A stretch of DNA of 64,000 bases, taken from positions 62,001 to 126,000 of the forward strand of contig JBGAJN010000002.1 in NCBI GenBank assembly GCA_044224905.1, read 5' to 3'. The notes under the pieces were generated by a model. That model was not told the origin of the DNA. It worked only from the letters and a program-made list of their open reading frames with translations, and ran no database searches. The position numbers and the translations under genes are program-made. Positions 26,181-35,177 of the stretch are shown piece by piece (position 1 is the stretch's first letter; every line of letters begins with the position of its first letter). The stretch is from JBGAJN01 sp044224905. Its GTDB lineage: Bacteria; Verrucomicrobiota; Verrucomicrobiia; Limisphaerales; JBGAJN01.

Positions 26181-26253
26181 GACGACACTTTGCCTACTTG
26201 GCAGCCGATGTCACTGCAACTATGGTGCTCCGGAACTCAGGTTTTTCGTCAAC

Positions 26254-27423
26254 ATGCCCGTCCGCCAAAAACGCATCCCGCGCGTGGCGCTCCTCGTGGA
26301 GACCACGCGCACTTACACGCGCGAAGTTCTCGCCGGCGTGCGGCGCTACCTTGTCGAAAAAGGGCCGTGGTCCACGTTTCTGGAACTGCGCGCGCTCGAT
26401 TCCTCGCCGCCCGCGTGGCTGCGCAATTGGGACGGCGACGGCATTCTCACGCGCACTTTCACGCAGGAAACGGCGGACTTGATCGCTGCTTCGGGTGTGC
26501 CGGCGGTTGAACTACGCTCCACCCATCTCAACAAGAATCTCCCGTCCGTCCGCGTGGACAATCACCTGATGGGGCGGATGGTCGCGGAACATTTCATCGA
26601 ACGCGGCTTTCGACAATTCGGCGCCTACAGCCTGCACACGGAGAGTTTTTTCGAGGAGCGAGTCAGGAATTTCGTCAGCACGGTTGAAGCACAGGGCTGC
26701 ACGTGTTCACTGCTGCCAGAGACGACTTCCGACAGCGTCACCGACTGGGAGCAAAGCCAGGCGCGCCTCATCGCGTGGCTCAACGGGTTGCCCAAACCCG
26801 TTGGCGTGTTCGCCGCCAACGACCAGCTCGGCGTGCGCCTGCTCGACGCCTGCCAGCGCGCGGGCATCGGCGTGCCCGAAGAAGTGGCCGTCGTGGGCGC
26901 GGAGAACGAGGAGACGCTTTGCGACTTTGCCACGCCGCCGCTGACGAGTGTGCGCTTTGATGGGCATATGGTCGGCTATCGCGCGGCGGAAATGCTCGAT
27001 CGCTTGATGCGCGGCGGCACTCTGCGTCGTCGCGAGATTCTGATTCCGCCGAAAGGAATCGTTGTCCGCGCCTCGTCGGATGAACTCGTCATCCTCGACC
27101 GGCTCGTCGCAAATGCCGTTCGTTTAATCCGCGAGAATGTGGGCAGTGGTTTCAACGTGGACGACCTCTGCCGCAAACTGAACGCTTCCCGTAGCACGCT
27201 CGATCGCCGGATGAAGGCCGCGCTGAAGCGCTCGCCGAAGGAAGAGATCACGCGCATCCGCTTCCGCGAAGTGGAACGCCTGCTGCGCGAGACGGACCTG
27301 ACGATTGACGCCATCGCGGCGCAAACTGGCTTCGCGCACAGTCACTACCTCCAAGCGGCGTTCAAGGAATCACGCGGTCACACGCCAGGGGAGTTTCGTC
27401 GTCGTCGCCAGAGTCCGACGTAA
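26254..27423 (+). CDS. XylR-like AraC/LacI hybrid transcription regulator
   Basis: 389 aa from ATG 26254 (MPVRQKRIPRVALLVE). Residues 8-275 form a periplasmic-binding-protein-like sugar sensor (VETTRTYTREVLAGVRRYL, PKPVGVFAANDQLGVRLLDACQ, VPEEVAVVGAENEETLCD). Residues about 285-385 are the AraC-type double HTH (DLCRKLNASRSTLDRRMKAAL, TIDAIAAQTGFAHSHYLQAAF). This architecture is that of XylR, which activates xylose genes. It most likely controls the divergent pfpI/TIM/cytochrome/propeller genes in response to a sugar. The 73-base divergent gap should hold the operator; only a weak TTGCA/TGCAA dyad is visible. Confidence 0.88.
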   Translation: MPVRQKRIPRVALLVETTRTYTREVLAGVRRYLVEKGPWSTFLELRALDSSPPAWLRNWDGDGILTRTFTQETADLIAASGVPAVELRSTHLNKNLPSVRVDNHLMGRMVAEHFIERGFRQFGAYSLHTESFFEERVRNFVSTVEAQGCTCSLLPETTSDSVTDWEQSQARLIAWLNGLPKPVGVFAANDQLGVRLLDACQRAGIGVPEEVAVVGAENEETLCDFATPPLTSVRFDGHMVGYRAAEMLDRLMRGGTLRRREILIPPKGIVVRASSDELVILDRLVANAVRLIRENVGSGFNVDDLCRKLNASRSTLDRRMKAALKRSPKEEITRIRFREVERLLRETDLTIDAIAAQTGFAHSHYLQAAFKESRGHTPGEFRRRRQSPT

Positions 27424-27491
27424 ACCACCCGCTGGAATGCGATTGAATTGAAATCTTTTCGCCCGCTGCGGCGTCTCGATATCATCAACAC

Positions 27492-28976
27492 ATGAAACCC
27501 ACGAAGCTCACACGCCGCGCGTTCGTTGCGCGCTCCTCGGCTGCGGTTGTCGGCACGGTCGCCGCCGCAAATGCATCCAAAATTTCCGCTGCTGAATCCG
27601 CAGGGCCGTTTCAGGCTATGGGAACGCGGGTGGGAGAAGCCACGGACACCACGGCAATCATCTGGACGCGCTTGACCGCCGCACCCACGCGGAACAACAG
27701 CGGGGTGGTCGTGGCCCCTCGGGTGAAGGGAGAAAAGAAAAAGGGCAAGCAGCAATCGAAACTCACCGTGCCCGTCGAGCAACTGGAAGGTGCCTGCCCG
27801 GGCGCGCCCGGACGCGTGCAGGTGCGTTACGGCACGCGCGAGGATTTGAGCGACGCGATCACAACCGAGTGCGCGGTGGCTTCAGCGGATAATGATTTCA
27901 TCTGCGAGTTCAAGCTCGCGGGGCTCAAACCGGGAACAGTTTATCACTACGTCAGCGAAATCCCCGGACCCGCTGGCGTTGCCAAGGAGAGGACGGTTCG
28001 CGGAAAGTTCGAAACCGCGCCCGCGGCTGATGCGCCCGGCAACCTCCGCTTCTGCGTGATGACCTGCCAAGGATATCCCGACCGCGGCCACCCCGATGGG
28101 CATCATATTTATCCTGCAATGCTGGCGCTTCAGCCGCAGTTCACGTGTCTGACCGGCGATCTCGTTTATTACGATAGCAACGAGCCGACCGCGGTGAGCG
28201 AGCGGCTGGCGCGCTATCATTGGGAGCGAATGTTCAGCTTGCCGCGGTTAATCGAGTTCAGCCGCAACATCGGATGCTACTGGCTCAAAGACGACCACGA
28301 CACATTGAGTGATGATTCGTGGCCGGGAATGAAGGCGGGCGAACTAACCTTCGCCGAAGGCCAGAAGATTTTTCGTCAACAGGCGCCGATGAATGATGAC
28401 CAGCCAAGTTACCGCACCGTTCGTTGGGGGCGGGACTTGCAAGTGTGGTTTACGGAGGGCCGCGACTACCGTTCGCCGAACAAGAAGCCGGACGGCGCCG
28501 ACAAGACGATCTGGGGCGCTGAGCAAAAGGCGTGGTTTATGCGCACCGTGAAGGAAAGCCCAGCCACGTGGAAGGTGCTCGTGTCGCCCACACCGCTCGT
28601 TGGGCCGGACCGAAAAAACAAAAACGACAACCACTCCAACGCCGGCTTCCAGCACGAGGGCGACGAACTGCGCGCGTGGCTGAAGGCAAATGTGCCGGAC
28701 AATTTCTTCGTCATCACGGGCGACCGCCACTGGCAATACCACTCGGTCCATCCGGAATCCGGCTTGCATGAATTCAGCGTGGGCGCGGCGAGCGACGAGC
28801 ACGCAGGCGGCACGCCAGGTGAGGACAAGCGTTACCACAAATTCCACCGAGTGAAGGGAGGCTTCCTTTCCGTCACGCTCAAGCGCGAGGGTGCTAAAAG
28901 TCGAATCCTCTTCGAGCATCGTGATGTGCTGGGAAAAGTCGTTTATCAATGGGAGAACCAGCGTGGTGTAGCGTGA
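27492..28976 (+). CDS. PhoD-like alkaline phosphatase, Tat-exported
   Basis: 494 aa. The N-terminus has LTRRAFVARSSAAVVG, a Tat signal. The N-terminal Fn3-like PhoD_N region contains GEATDTTAIIWTRL and GLKPGTVYHYVSEI; the metallophosphatase core has TGDLVYYDSNEPT, LKDDHDTLSDD and ITGDRHWQYHS. It hydrolyses phosphate mono- or diesters in the periplasm and usually responds to phosphate starvation, but no Pho box was recognised. It differs from the PhoD at 18406 in length and lacks its N-terminal extension. It starts 68 bases after the XylR-like gene. Confidence 0.88.
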   Translation: MKPTKLTRRAFVARSSAAVVGTVAAANASKISAAESAGPFQAMGTRVGEATDTTAIIWTRLTAAPTRNNSGVVVAPRVKGEKKKGKQQSKLTVPVEQLEGACPGAPGRVQVRYGTREDLSDAITTECAVASADNDFICEFKLAGLKPGTVYHYVSEIPGPAGVAKERTVRGKFETAPAADAPGNLRFCVMTCQGYPDRGHPDGHHIYPAMLALQPQFTCLTGDLVYYDSNEPTAVSERLARYHWERMFSLPRLIEFSRNIGCYWLKDDHDTLSDDSWPGMKAGELTFAEGQKIFRQQAPMNDDQPSYRTVRWGRDLQVWFTEGRDYRSPNKKPDGADKTIWGAEQKAWFMRTVKESPATWKVLVSPTPLVGPDRKNKNDNHSNAGFQHEGDELRAWLKANVPDNFFVITGDRHWQYHSVHPESGLHEFSVGAASDEHAGGTPGEDKRYHKFHRVKGGFLSVTLKREGAKSRILFEHRDVLGKVVYQWENQRGVA

Positions 28977-29037
28977 CGTTCAGGTTCGAAAGACGCGAAT
29001 GAACGCGATGGAAGCGACGTCTACCTCTCGTTTCCTG

Positions 29038-30315
29038 ATGAACTCACGACTTCTCCTCATTGTTTGGTTGTTGGCCACGTCGGCCATCGCTGCGCCTGCA
29101 CCGAAAAGCAAGACGATTCCTCCACCGCCACCATTGAATTGGAAAGCGGGCGTCGCCTCGGTCGCCGTCACGCCGACGAACAATCTATGGATGGCCGGTT
29201 ACGCCGGACGCAAGAAACCCGCGGAAGGCAAGGTTCAGGATTTGTTCGCCAAAGCGCTCGCGTTGCAAGATGAGGAAGGGCAAAAGCTCGTTATCGTTAC
29301 GATGGATTTGATCGGCGTGGGGCAATCGATTCATCACCGCCTCGCCGAGCGCGCGCAAAAGGAGCTCGGTTTGCCGCCGCAGTTTCTCCTGATGAACGCG
29401 TCCCATACACACTCCGGTCCTTCGATGCGCACTTCGCCCGTAACTGAAAAGGATTTGGAAAATGAACGCATACGCGGTGCCTACGAATACACGCAGCAGC
29501 TCGAAGAGAAATTGTTCCGGCTCGTGAGTGAAGCCTTGGCGAAGTTGGAGCCCGCGCGGCTGACGTGGAATCGAGCGCGTTGCGGCTTCGCCATGAACCG
29601 TCGCCTGCTGACGCCCAAGGGATACGCCAACAGTCCAAACCCGGATGGGCCCGTGGATCACGAGGTCCCGGTGTTGCGCGTCGAGGTCGCGGGCGGCGTT
29701 TTGCGCGCGATGATGTTCGGCTACGCCTGTCACAACACCTGTCTTGGTTTCTACAATTACTGCGGCGACTACGCCGGCTACGCACAGGAATACTTGCAGG
29801 CGAACCGCCCGAATTTCACCGCGATGTTTCTCATGGGTTGCGCCGGCGATCAGAATCCCTATCCGCGCGGCACGGGCATCGTGCCTGGTTTGGCCGATCT
29901 TGATCTCGCGAAGGCGCACGGGCGCACGCTCGCCAATGCCGCCGAGATGGCAAACATCACGCCCCAACGCGAAGTGCACGGCCCGCTGCGCGCGGTTTAC
30001 GAGGAGGTCACGCTCGATTACGCGAAGAAACGTCCATCGCATTCGTATCCGGTGCAGGTGATCAAGTTTGGTCCCGATCTCACGCTCGTCGCGCTCGGCA
30101 GCGAGGTGGTGGTGGATTATTCGTTGCGCTTGAAAAAGGAACTCGCGGGCGATGCCGCCGTGTGGATTGCCGGTTACTCGAACGATTACACCGGTTACAT
30201 CCCGAGCCTGCGCGTGCTCAAAGAAGGTGGCTACGAAGCCAACGCCGGCTGGGCGGAAACGGTCGAGGAACGCATCGTCGGCAAGGTTCACGAACTGCAC
30301 CAACGCTTGAAATGA
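29038..30315 (+). CDS. Neutral/alkaline ceramidase N-terminal domain protein (first copy)
   Basis: 425 aa from ATG 29038 with a signal peptide (NSRLLLIVWLLATSAIAA). It belongs to the neutral non-lysosomal ceramidase family by NASHTHSGPS (residues 120-129), GYACHNTCLGF, LGSEVVVDY and AGYSNDYTGYIPS, which supply the expected His, His, Glu and Tyr zinc ligands. The block that reads GDxSPN in true ceramidases is GDQNPY here (D271-Q272-N273), so the usual serine is missing. It also lacks the C-terminal Ig-like domain (full enzymes are about 650-700 aa). Ceramide as substrate is therefore doubtful. A paralogue follows at 31298. Confidence 0.85.
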   Translation: MNSRLLLIVWLLATSAIAAPAPKSKTIPPPPPLNWKAGVASVAVTPTNNLWMAGYAGRKKPAEGKVQDLFAKALALQDEEGQKLVIVTMDLIGVGQSIHHRLAERAQKELGLPPQFLLMNASHTHSGPSMRTSPVTEKDLENERIRGAYEYTQQLEEKLFRLVSEALAKLEPARLTWNRARCGFAMNRRLLTPKGYANSPNPDGPVDHEVPVLRVEVAGGVLRAMMFGYACHNTCLGFYNYCGDYAGYAQEYLQANRPNFTAMFLMGCAGDQNPYPRGTGIVPGLADLDLAKAHGRTLANAAEMANITPQREVHGPLRAVYEEVTLDYAKKRPSHSYPVQVIKFGPDLTLVALGSEVVVDYSLRLKKELAGDAAVWIAGYSNDYTGYIPSLRVLKEGGYEANAGWAETVEERIVGKVHELHQRLK

Positions 30316-30353
30316 GCGTTGAGCTTGCCCCGCGGAATCGCCATCATCGCATC

Positions 30354-31226
30354 ATGAATTCCATCCGCATTCTCGCTCTTCTGGCCGTCCTCACGTTGAC
30401 AACGTTTGCCCAGCAGGATTTCTCGAACGTTGAAATCAAAGCTACGCACGTGGCGGGCAACGTCCACATGCTCGAAGGCCGCGGCGGGAATATCGGCGTG
30501 TCCGTCGGACCTGACGGCGTGTTGATGGTGGACAATCAATTCCTCCCGCTCGCGGAAAAGATCGAGGCCGCCGCGAAGAAGCTGAGCCCCGGTCCGCTCA
30601 AGTTCATGCTGAACACGCACTGGCACGGCGATCACGCGGGCGGCAATCCCTACTTCGGCAAGAAAGGCATCATCGTCGCGCACAAGAACGTCCGCGTGCG
30701 CCTGAGCAGCGGCGGCGCGACCAAGCCCGCTCCGCCTGAAGCGTTGCCGGTCATCACGGTGAACGACACTGGCTCGATCTATTTCAACGGCGAGGAAATC
30801 CGTCTATGGCACGTCGGTCCCGGTCACACCGATGGTGACGTCATCATTCACTTCACGAAGTCCGGAGTGATCCACACCGGCGATCAATTTCTCAATGGGC
30901 GCTTTCCGTTCGTGGACTTCGCCAGCGGTGGCGATGTCGAAGGCTACATCAAAACCGTCGGCAACGTGCTCGCGCAATGCGACGATCAGACCAAGATCAT
31001 CCCCGGCCACGGCGCACTCGCGACGAAGGCGGATCTGAAGAAATCCCACGACATGCTCATCGCCACGTCGTCGCTCGTGAAGAAAGCCATCGCGGACGGC
31101 AAGAAACTCGACGCGATCAAAGCTGATCCCGCATGGAAGCAGTGGGATGAATTCGGCACGCCCGGCAGTTTCGTTACCACCGGTCGTTGGATCGAGGCGC
31201 TCTACAACGGGCTGTCGAAGAAGTAG
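30354..31226 (+). CDS. Secreted metallo-beta-lactamase-fold hydrolase
   Basis: 290 aa from ATG 30354 with a signal peptide (NSIRILALLAVLTLTTFA). The MBL zinc motif is complete: NTHWHGDHAGG, GPGHTDGD, HTGDQF and IIPGHG. The layout is that of the class-B/lactonase-like periplasmic branch, close to the SoxH/quinoprotein-relay MBL proteins. Substrate unknown. It sits between two ceramidase-like genes on the same strand with gaps of 38 and 71 bases, so a shared function is likely. Confidence 0.86.
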   Translation: MNSIRILALLAVLTLTTFAQQDFSNVEIKATHVAGNVHMLEGRGGNIGVSVGPDGVLMVDNQFLPLAEKIEAAAKKLSPGPLKFMLNTHWHGDHAGGNPYFGKKGIIVAHKNVRVRLSSGGATKPAPPEALPVITVNDTGSIYFNGEEIRLWHVGPGHTDGDVIIHFTKSGVIHTGDQFLNGRFPFVDFASGGDVEGYIKTVGNVLAQCDDQTKIIPGHGALATKADLKKSHDMLIATSSLVKKAIADGKKLDAIKADPAWKQWDEFGTPGSFVTTGRWIEALYNGLSKK

Positions 31227-31297
31227 CGCAACGGCCACGGCTCGGCGGCAGGTAACGAATTCGGCCCAGTGCAAACTCGTCCACTGTGCTGACAATC

Positions 31298-32689
31298 ATG
31301 AAAACTCTGCTCGCACTCTCGTCGTTCTTCATTTGCGTCGGCCTCGCAGTCGCCGCGGAAAAGAAGTCAGCCCTGCCAGAAAAACTCGTTTGGAAGGCCG
31401 GCGTCGCTACGGTCGTGCTCACCCCGCAATCGAACATCTGGATGGCCGGTTACGCGTCGCGCAACAAACCCGCCGAGGGCGCCGAGACGCAACTCTATGG
31501 CAAAGCACTCGCGCTCGAGGACAACAAGGGCACGCGTTTGGTGATGGTGACGCTCGATCTCATCGGTGTGCCACGAACGTTGCGGAAGAATCTCGAAGAG
31601 CGCTGCGCCAAGGCTTACCTGTTGCCGCCCGCCGGATTGTTGCTCAACGCATCCCACACGCACAGCGGACCGGAGTTTCGCTTCGGTCGCGGCCCGGCGG
31701 ACGATGGCGAGTTTAAGCCCACGAAGGACAGCGAAGTTTACGGTCAACAACTCAGCGACAAACTTTTCAAAGTCATCGGTGAAGCGCTGAACACACTCGC
31801 GCCAGCCAAGCTCGGCTACACTCACGCGCGCGCCGGCTTCGCGATGAACCGTCGTTTGCCGACGCCGACCGGTTATCAAAACAGTGCGTATCCCGACGGC
31901 CCGGTGGATCACGATGTGCCCGTGCTGCGCGTCACCGATGTGGCTGGCAAACTGCGCGCCGTGCTCTTCGGTTACGCCTGTCACAACACCTCGTTGGCAC
32001 TCTACAAGTGGAACGCCGATTACGCCGGTTACGCGCAGGAGTTCGTGCAAGCCGAGCATCCCGGCGCAGTCGCGATGTTCATGATGGGTTGCGGCGGCGA
32101 CCAGAATCCCTACCCGCGCCGCACGCTCGACTGGTGCCAGCAACACGGTCGCGCGCTGGCCAACGGCGTCGAGACCGCGCTGACCGTCGCGCCGCGCGAC
32201 GTGAAGGGGCCGTTGCGAACGGCCTACGCTGAAGTCGATCTTGATTACGCCAAGCTCCCCACGCGCGAAGAGTTCACCGCGCGACTCAATTCGAAGGATC
32301 GCTACGAAGCCGGCCACGCGAAGCGTTTCCTCGCCAGGCTCGATGCCGGTGAAAAGCTGCCCACGACCTATCCGTGCCCCGTGCAGGTGGTCCATTTCGG
32401 CAACGACATCATCCTCGTCGCGATCGGAGGCGAGACGTGCGTGGACTATTCGCTGCGTTTGAAAAAGGAACTCGCCGGCAACGCCGCCGTCTGGGTCGCG
32501 GGCTATTCCAACGACGTGATGGGATACGTCCCGAGCAAACGCGTCCGTGAAGAAGGTGGCTATGAAGCTGAGACGGCGATGCGTTTCAGCACCACACACC
32601 CCGGCCCGTGGGCGCCGACGCTCGAGGAGAAAATCATCGGCAAGGCGCACGAACTGCATCGCCAACTGAACGCGCCCGCGACTCCTTAA
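31298..32689 (+). CDS. Neutral/alkaline ceramidase N-terminal domain protein (second copy)
   Basis: 463 aa from ATG 31298, signal peptide KTLLALSSFFICVGLAVAA. It is a clear paralogue of the gene at 29038: NASHTHSGPE, GYACHNTSLAL, IGGETCVDYS and AGYSNDVMGYVPS are kept. The substitution of GDxSPN by GDQNPYPR (N270) is also shared, so the change predates the duplication. It differs by an insertion of about 30 residues (RLNSKDRYEAGHAKRF) before the Glu ligand. Probably a zinc amidase or other hydrolase in the periplasm with an unknown substrate. Confidence 0.85.
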   Translation: MKTLLALSSFFICVGLAVAAEKKSALPEKLVWKAGVATVVLTPQSNIWMAGYASRNKPAEGAETQLYGKALALEDNKGTRLVMVTLDLIGVPRTLRKNLEERCAKAYLLPPAGLLLNASHTHSGPEFRFGRGPADDGEFKPTKDSEVYGQQLSDKLFKVIGEALNTLAPAKLGYTHARAGFAMNRRLPTPTGYQNSAYPDGPVDHDVPVLRVTDVAGKLRAVLFGYACHNTSLALYKWNADYAGYAQEFVQAEHPGAVAMFMMGCGGDQNPYPRRTLDWCQQHGRALANGVETALTVAPRDVKGPLRTAYAEVDLDYAKLPTREEFTARLNSKDRYEAGHAKRFLARLDAGEKLPTTYPCPVQVVHFGNDIILVAIGGETCVDYSLRLKKELAGNAAVWVAGYSNDVMGYVPSKRVREEGGYEAETAMRFSTTHPGPWAPTLEEKIIGKAHELHRQLNAPATP

Positions 32690-32791
32690 GCCGAGCGCCG
32701 GCCTCCGGTTCGGCGTGCGTTAATTTGCTGGGGAACGAGGGCAATGGTCCCTAAAGTGGGATCGTTACCCAACCTCATCAAAAAGCACCTT

Positions 32792-35167
32792 ATGCGTTGC
32801 GTGAAACTCTTCGTCTCGTTCGCACTGTTGTTCACGATGATCCACGCGCCGTCGGCGCACGCCGCTGAACTTCCGATCGTGAAGCGCGTCGAGGCGCAGC
32901 CGTTCTTCGCCCAAGTGCGGCGGTTGATCGACGCGACGGATTATCTCGGTTCACCATTCAGCGCAACGGACAAGCGCGCGCTCGAAGCGGCAATCCAAAA
33001 AGGTAACACGCCCGAGGCCGTCGAATCTGCACAGAAGATCCTCGATGCCCACTGCCTCTTTGCCGTGGACATCAGCCCCGAGATGCGAGTGAAGGTCGCG
33101 CAAGGTCCGGCCAAGCCTGAGCTCGTCGAGGCCGGCTGGCGGCAATTCCTTGTGAAGGTGCACAACGAAGCCGGAACGACGGCGGCGTTGCGCGGGTTGA
33201 GTCCGAACGCCGAGTCCGTCCACAACGCGCGCGCGGCGGCAACGCAGTCGGACAAGTCGCTGCGCCGCGGCGGTCCGAATGGCACTCCGCCACAGGCGGA
33301 CACAGCCTGGCTCGACATGCAGATGTTCGACGCGCAGCCGCTCAAGCCCACGCTCGGCGGCCTCGAACTCGAATATCGCATCGTGCAGCTCTACAGCCGC
33401 GACGCGGGTAAACGTGAGGCGAAGATTTCTTTCAACGTCGGCCAGGGCACGCAGGACATCGGCTTCCGCAATGAGACCGACGTGCTGTTCACCTGCCTGC
33501 CCGCGCGCGAGATCAAGTTGCGCGTTCGCGACGAAAACAATCATCCCACCACCGCGTCATTCCTGATTCGCGACCACGCCGAGCGCGTGTACCCGTCGCA
33601 AGCCAAGCGGCTCGCGCCCGACTTCGCATTTCATCCGCAGGTGTATCGCGCCGACGGCGAGACCATCAAACTGCCCGACGGCGAATACACGATCGAGTTC
33701 TCGCGCGGGCCGGAGTCAATTCCGAAAACCACAACGGTCAGCGTGAGCGCCCGCACGCGCGAACTCGCCTTCAAGGTCGAGCGCTGGATCGATCCGTCGA
33801 AGTTCGGCTGGTGGTCGGGCGATCATCACATTCACGCGGCAGGTTGCGCGCACTACACGAAACCCAGCGAAGGCGTCCACGCGCCCGACATGGCGCGCCA
33901 TTGTCGCGGCGAGGATTTGAAGATCGGCGCTAATCTCACGTGGGGTCCGTGCTTCGATTACCAAAAGCAGTTTTTCACCGGCAAGGACGACAAGGTTTCC
34001 GACTATCCGTATCTGCTGCGCTACGACGTGGAAGTCTCCGGCTTCGGCTCGCATCGCTCCGGACATTTGTGTTTGTTGCGCCTGCGCGAGCAGATGTATC
34101 CCGGCGGCGATTCCTCGGCACATTGGCCGACGCTTTGCCTCAACACGCTTAAGTGGGCCAAGGCACAGGGCGCGCTTGTGGGTCCCGCGCATTCTGGGTG
34201 GGGCTTGCAGCCGCTCGCGGAAAATGATCCGGCGAGGAAGAACGCTTACAAGCTGGGCTTGCCATCGGGCTCGCACGATTTGCCGAACTACATCGTGCCG
34301 CCGTTCAACGGCATTGGCGCGAACGAATACATCGTCGACGTGACGCACGAAGTGCCGGGTCCCAACGGCAAGCTCGTGCCCGCGGTGGATTTCCTTTCAA
34401 TGGTCGACACGCCGAGCCAGTGGGAGTTGAACATTTGGTATCACACGCTCAACGCCGGCTTCCGCACGCGCATAAGCGGCGAGACGGATTTTCCCTGCAT
34501 CTACGGCGAGCGCGTTGGCCTTGGCCGCAGTTATGTGAAGCTCGACGGCAAATTGAACTACGACGATTGGTGCGAAGCCATCCGCGTCGGCCGCAACTAC
34601 GTCGGCGACGGCAAGAGTCACCTGATGGAGTTTAAAGTAAATGACGTTCCGCTCGGCGAACGCGGAAGCGAACTGCGCCTCGCCAAACCCGGAACCGTGA
34701 AGCTCACCGCACGGGTCGCCGCGCGCTTGAATGAAAAGGTGGATCCGGATTTGAAAGGTCGCCCGCTCGACCAGAAGCCGTTCTGGGACGTTGAGCGCGC
34801 GCGCATCGGTGACAAACGGGAAGTGCCCGTCGAAGTCATCGTGAACGGCTATCCAGTCGCGCGAAAAACCATCGCGGCTGACGGTCGCCTGCAAGACGTG
34901 AGTTTCGACGTGAAGCTCGAGCGTAGCAGTTGGGTCGCGCTTCGTATTTTGCCGTCGTCGCACACGAATCCGATCTGGGCGCTTGTGGACGACAAGCCTG
35001 TGCGCGCGTCGCGTCGCAGCATCGAGTGGTGCTTGAAGGGCGTCGATCAATGCTGGTCGCAAAAACAGACGCTCATCGCCGAAAACGAAATGGCCGACGC
35101 GAAGGCCGCCTACGAACACGCGCGACAGGTTTACCGGAAACTACTGAGCGAATGTTCGGTCGACTAA
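32792..35167 (+). CDS. CehA/McbA-type metallohydrolase (PHP domain), secreted
   Basis: 791 aa from ATG 32792 with a signal peptide (RCVKLFVSFALLFTMIHAPSAHA). The N-terminal 300 residues are beta-rich, with a carboxypeptidase-regulatory-like segment (REIKLRVRDENNHPTTASFLI). The catalytic part starts at KFGWWSGDHHIHAAG, the HxH of PHP phosphoesterases, and continues with LGRSYVKLDG and AIRVGRNYVGDG. CehA/McbA relatives hydrolyse aryl esters such as carbaryl, but this PVC branch is uncharacterised. It closes the ceramidase/MBL run or begins a new unit after about 100 bases. Confidence 0.8.
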   Translation: MRCVKLFVSFALLFTMIHAPSAHAAELPIVKRVEAQPFFAQVRRLIDATDYLGSPFSATDKRALEAAIQKGNTPEAVESAQKILDAHCLFAVDISPEMRVKVAQGPAKPELVEAGWRQFLVKVHNEAGTTAALRGLSPNAESVHNARAAATQSDKSLRRGGPNGTPPQADTAWLDMQMFDAQPLKPTLGGLELEYRIVQLYSRDAGKREAKISFNVGQGTQDIGFRNETDVLFTCLPAREIKLRVRDENNHPTTASFLIRDHAERVYPSQAKRLAPDFAFHPQVYRADGETIKLPDGEYTIEFSRGPESIPKTTTVSVSARTRELAFKVERWIDPSKFGWWSGDHHIHAAGCAHYTKPSEGVHAPDMARHCRGEDLKIGANLTWGPCFDYQKQFFTGKDDKVSDYPYLLRYDVEVSGFGSHRSGHLCLLRLREQMYPGGDSSAHWPTLCLNTLKWAKAQGALVGPAHSGWGLQPLAENDPARKNAYKLGLPSGSHDLPNYIVPPFNGIGANEYIVDVTHEVPGPNGKLVPAVDFLSMVDTPSQWELNIWYHTLNAGFRTRISGETDFPCIYGERVGLGRSYVKLDGKLNYDDWCEAIRVGRNYVGDGKSHLMEFKVNDVPLGERGSELRLAKPGTVKLTARVAARLNEKVDPDLKGRPLDQKPFWDVERARIGDKREVPVEVIVNGYPVARKTIAADGRLQDVSFDVKLERSSWVALRILPSSHTNPIWALVDDKPVRASRRSIEWCLKGVDQCWSQKQTLIAENEMADAKAAYEHARQVYRKLLSECSVD

Positions 35168-35177
35168 ATTCATCCGC

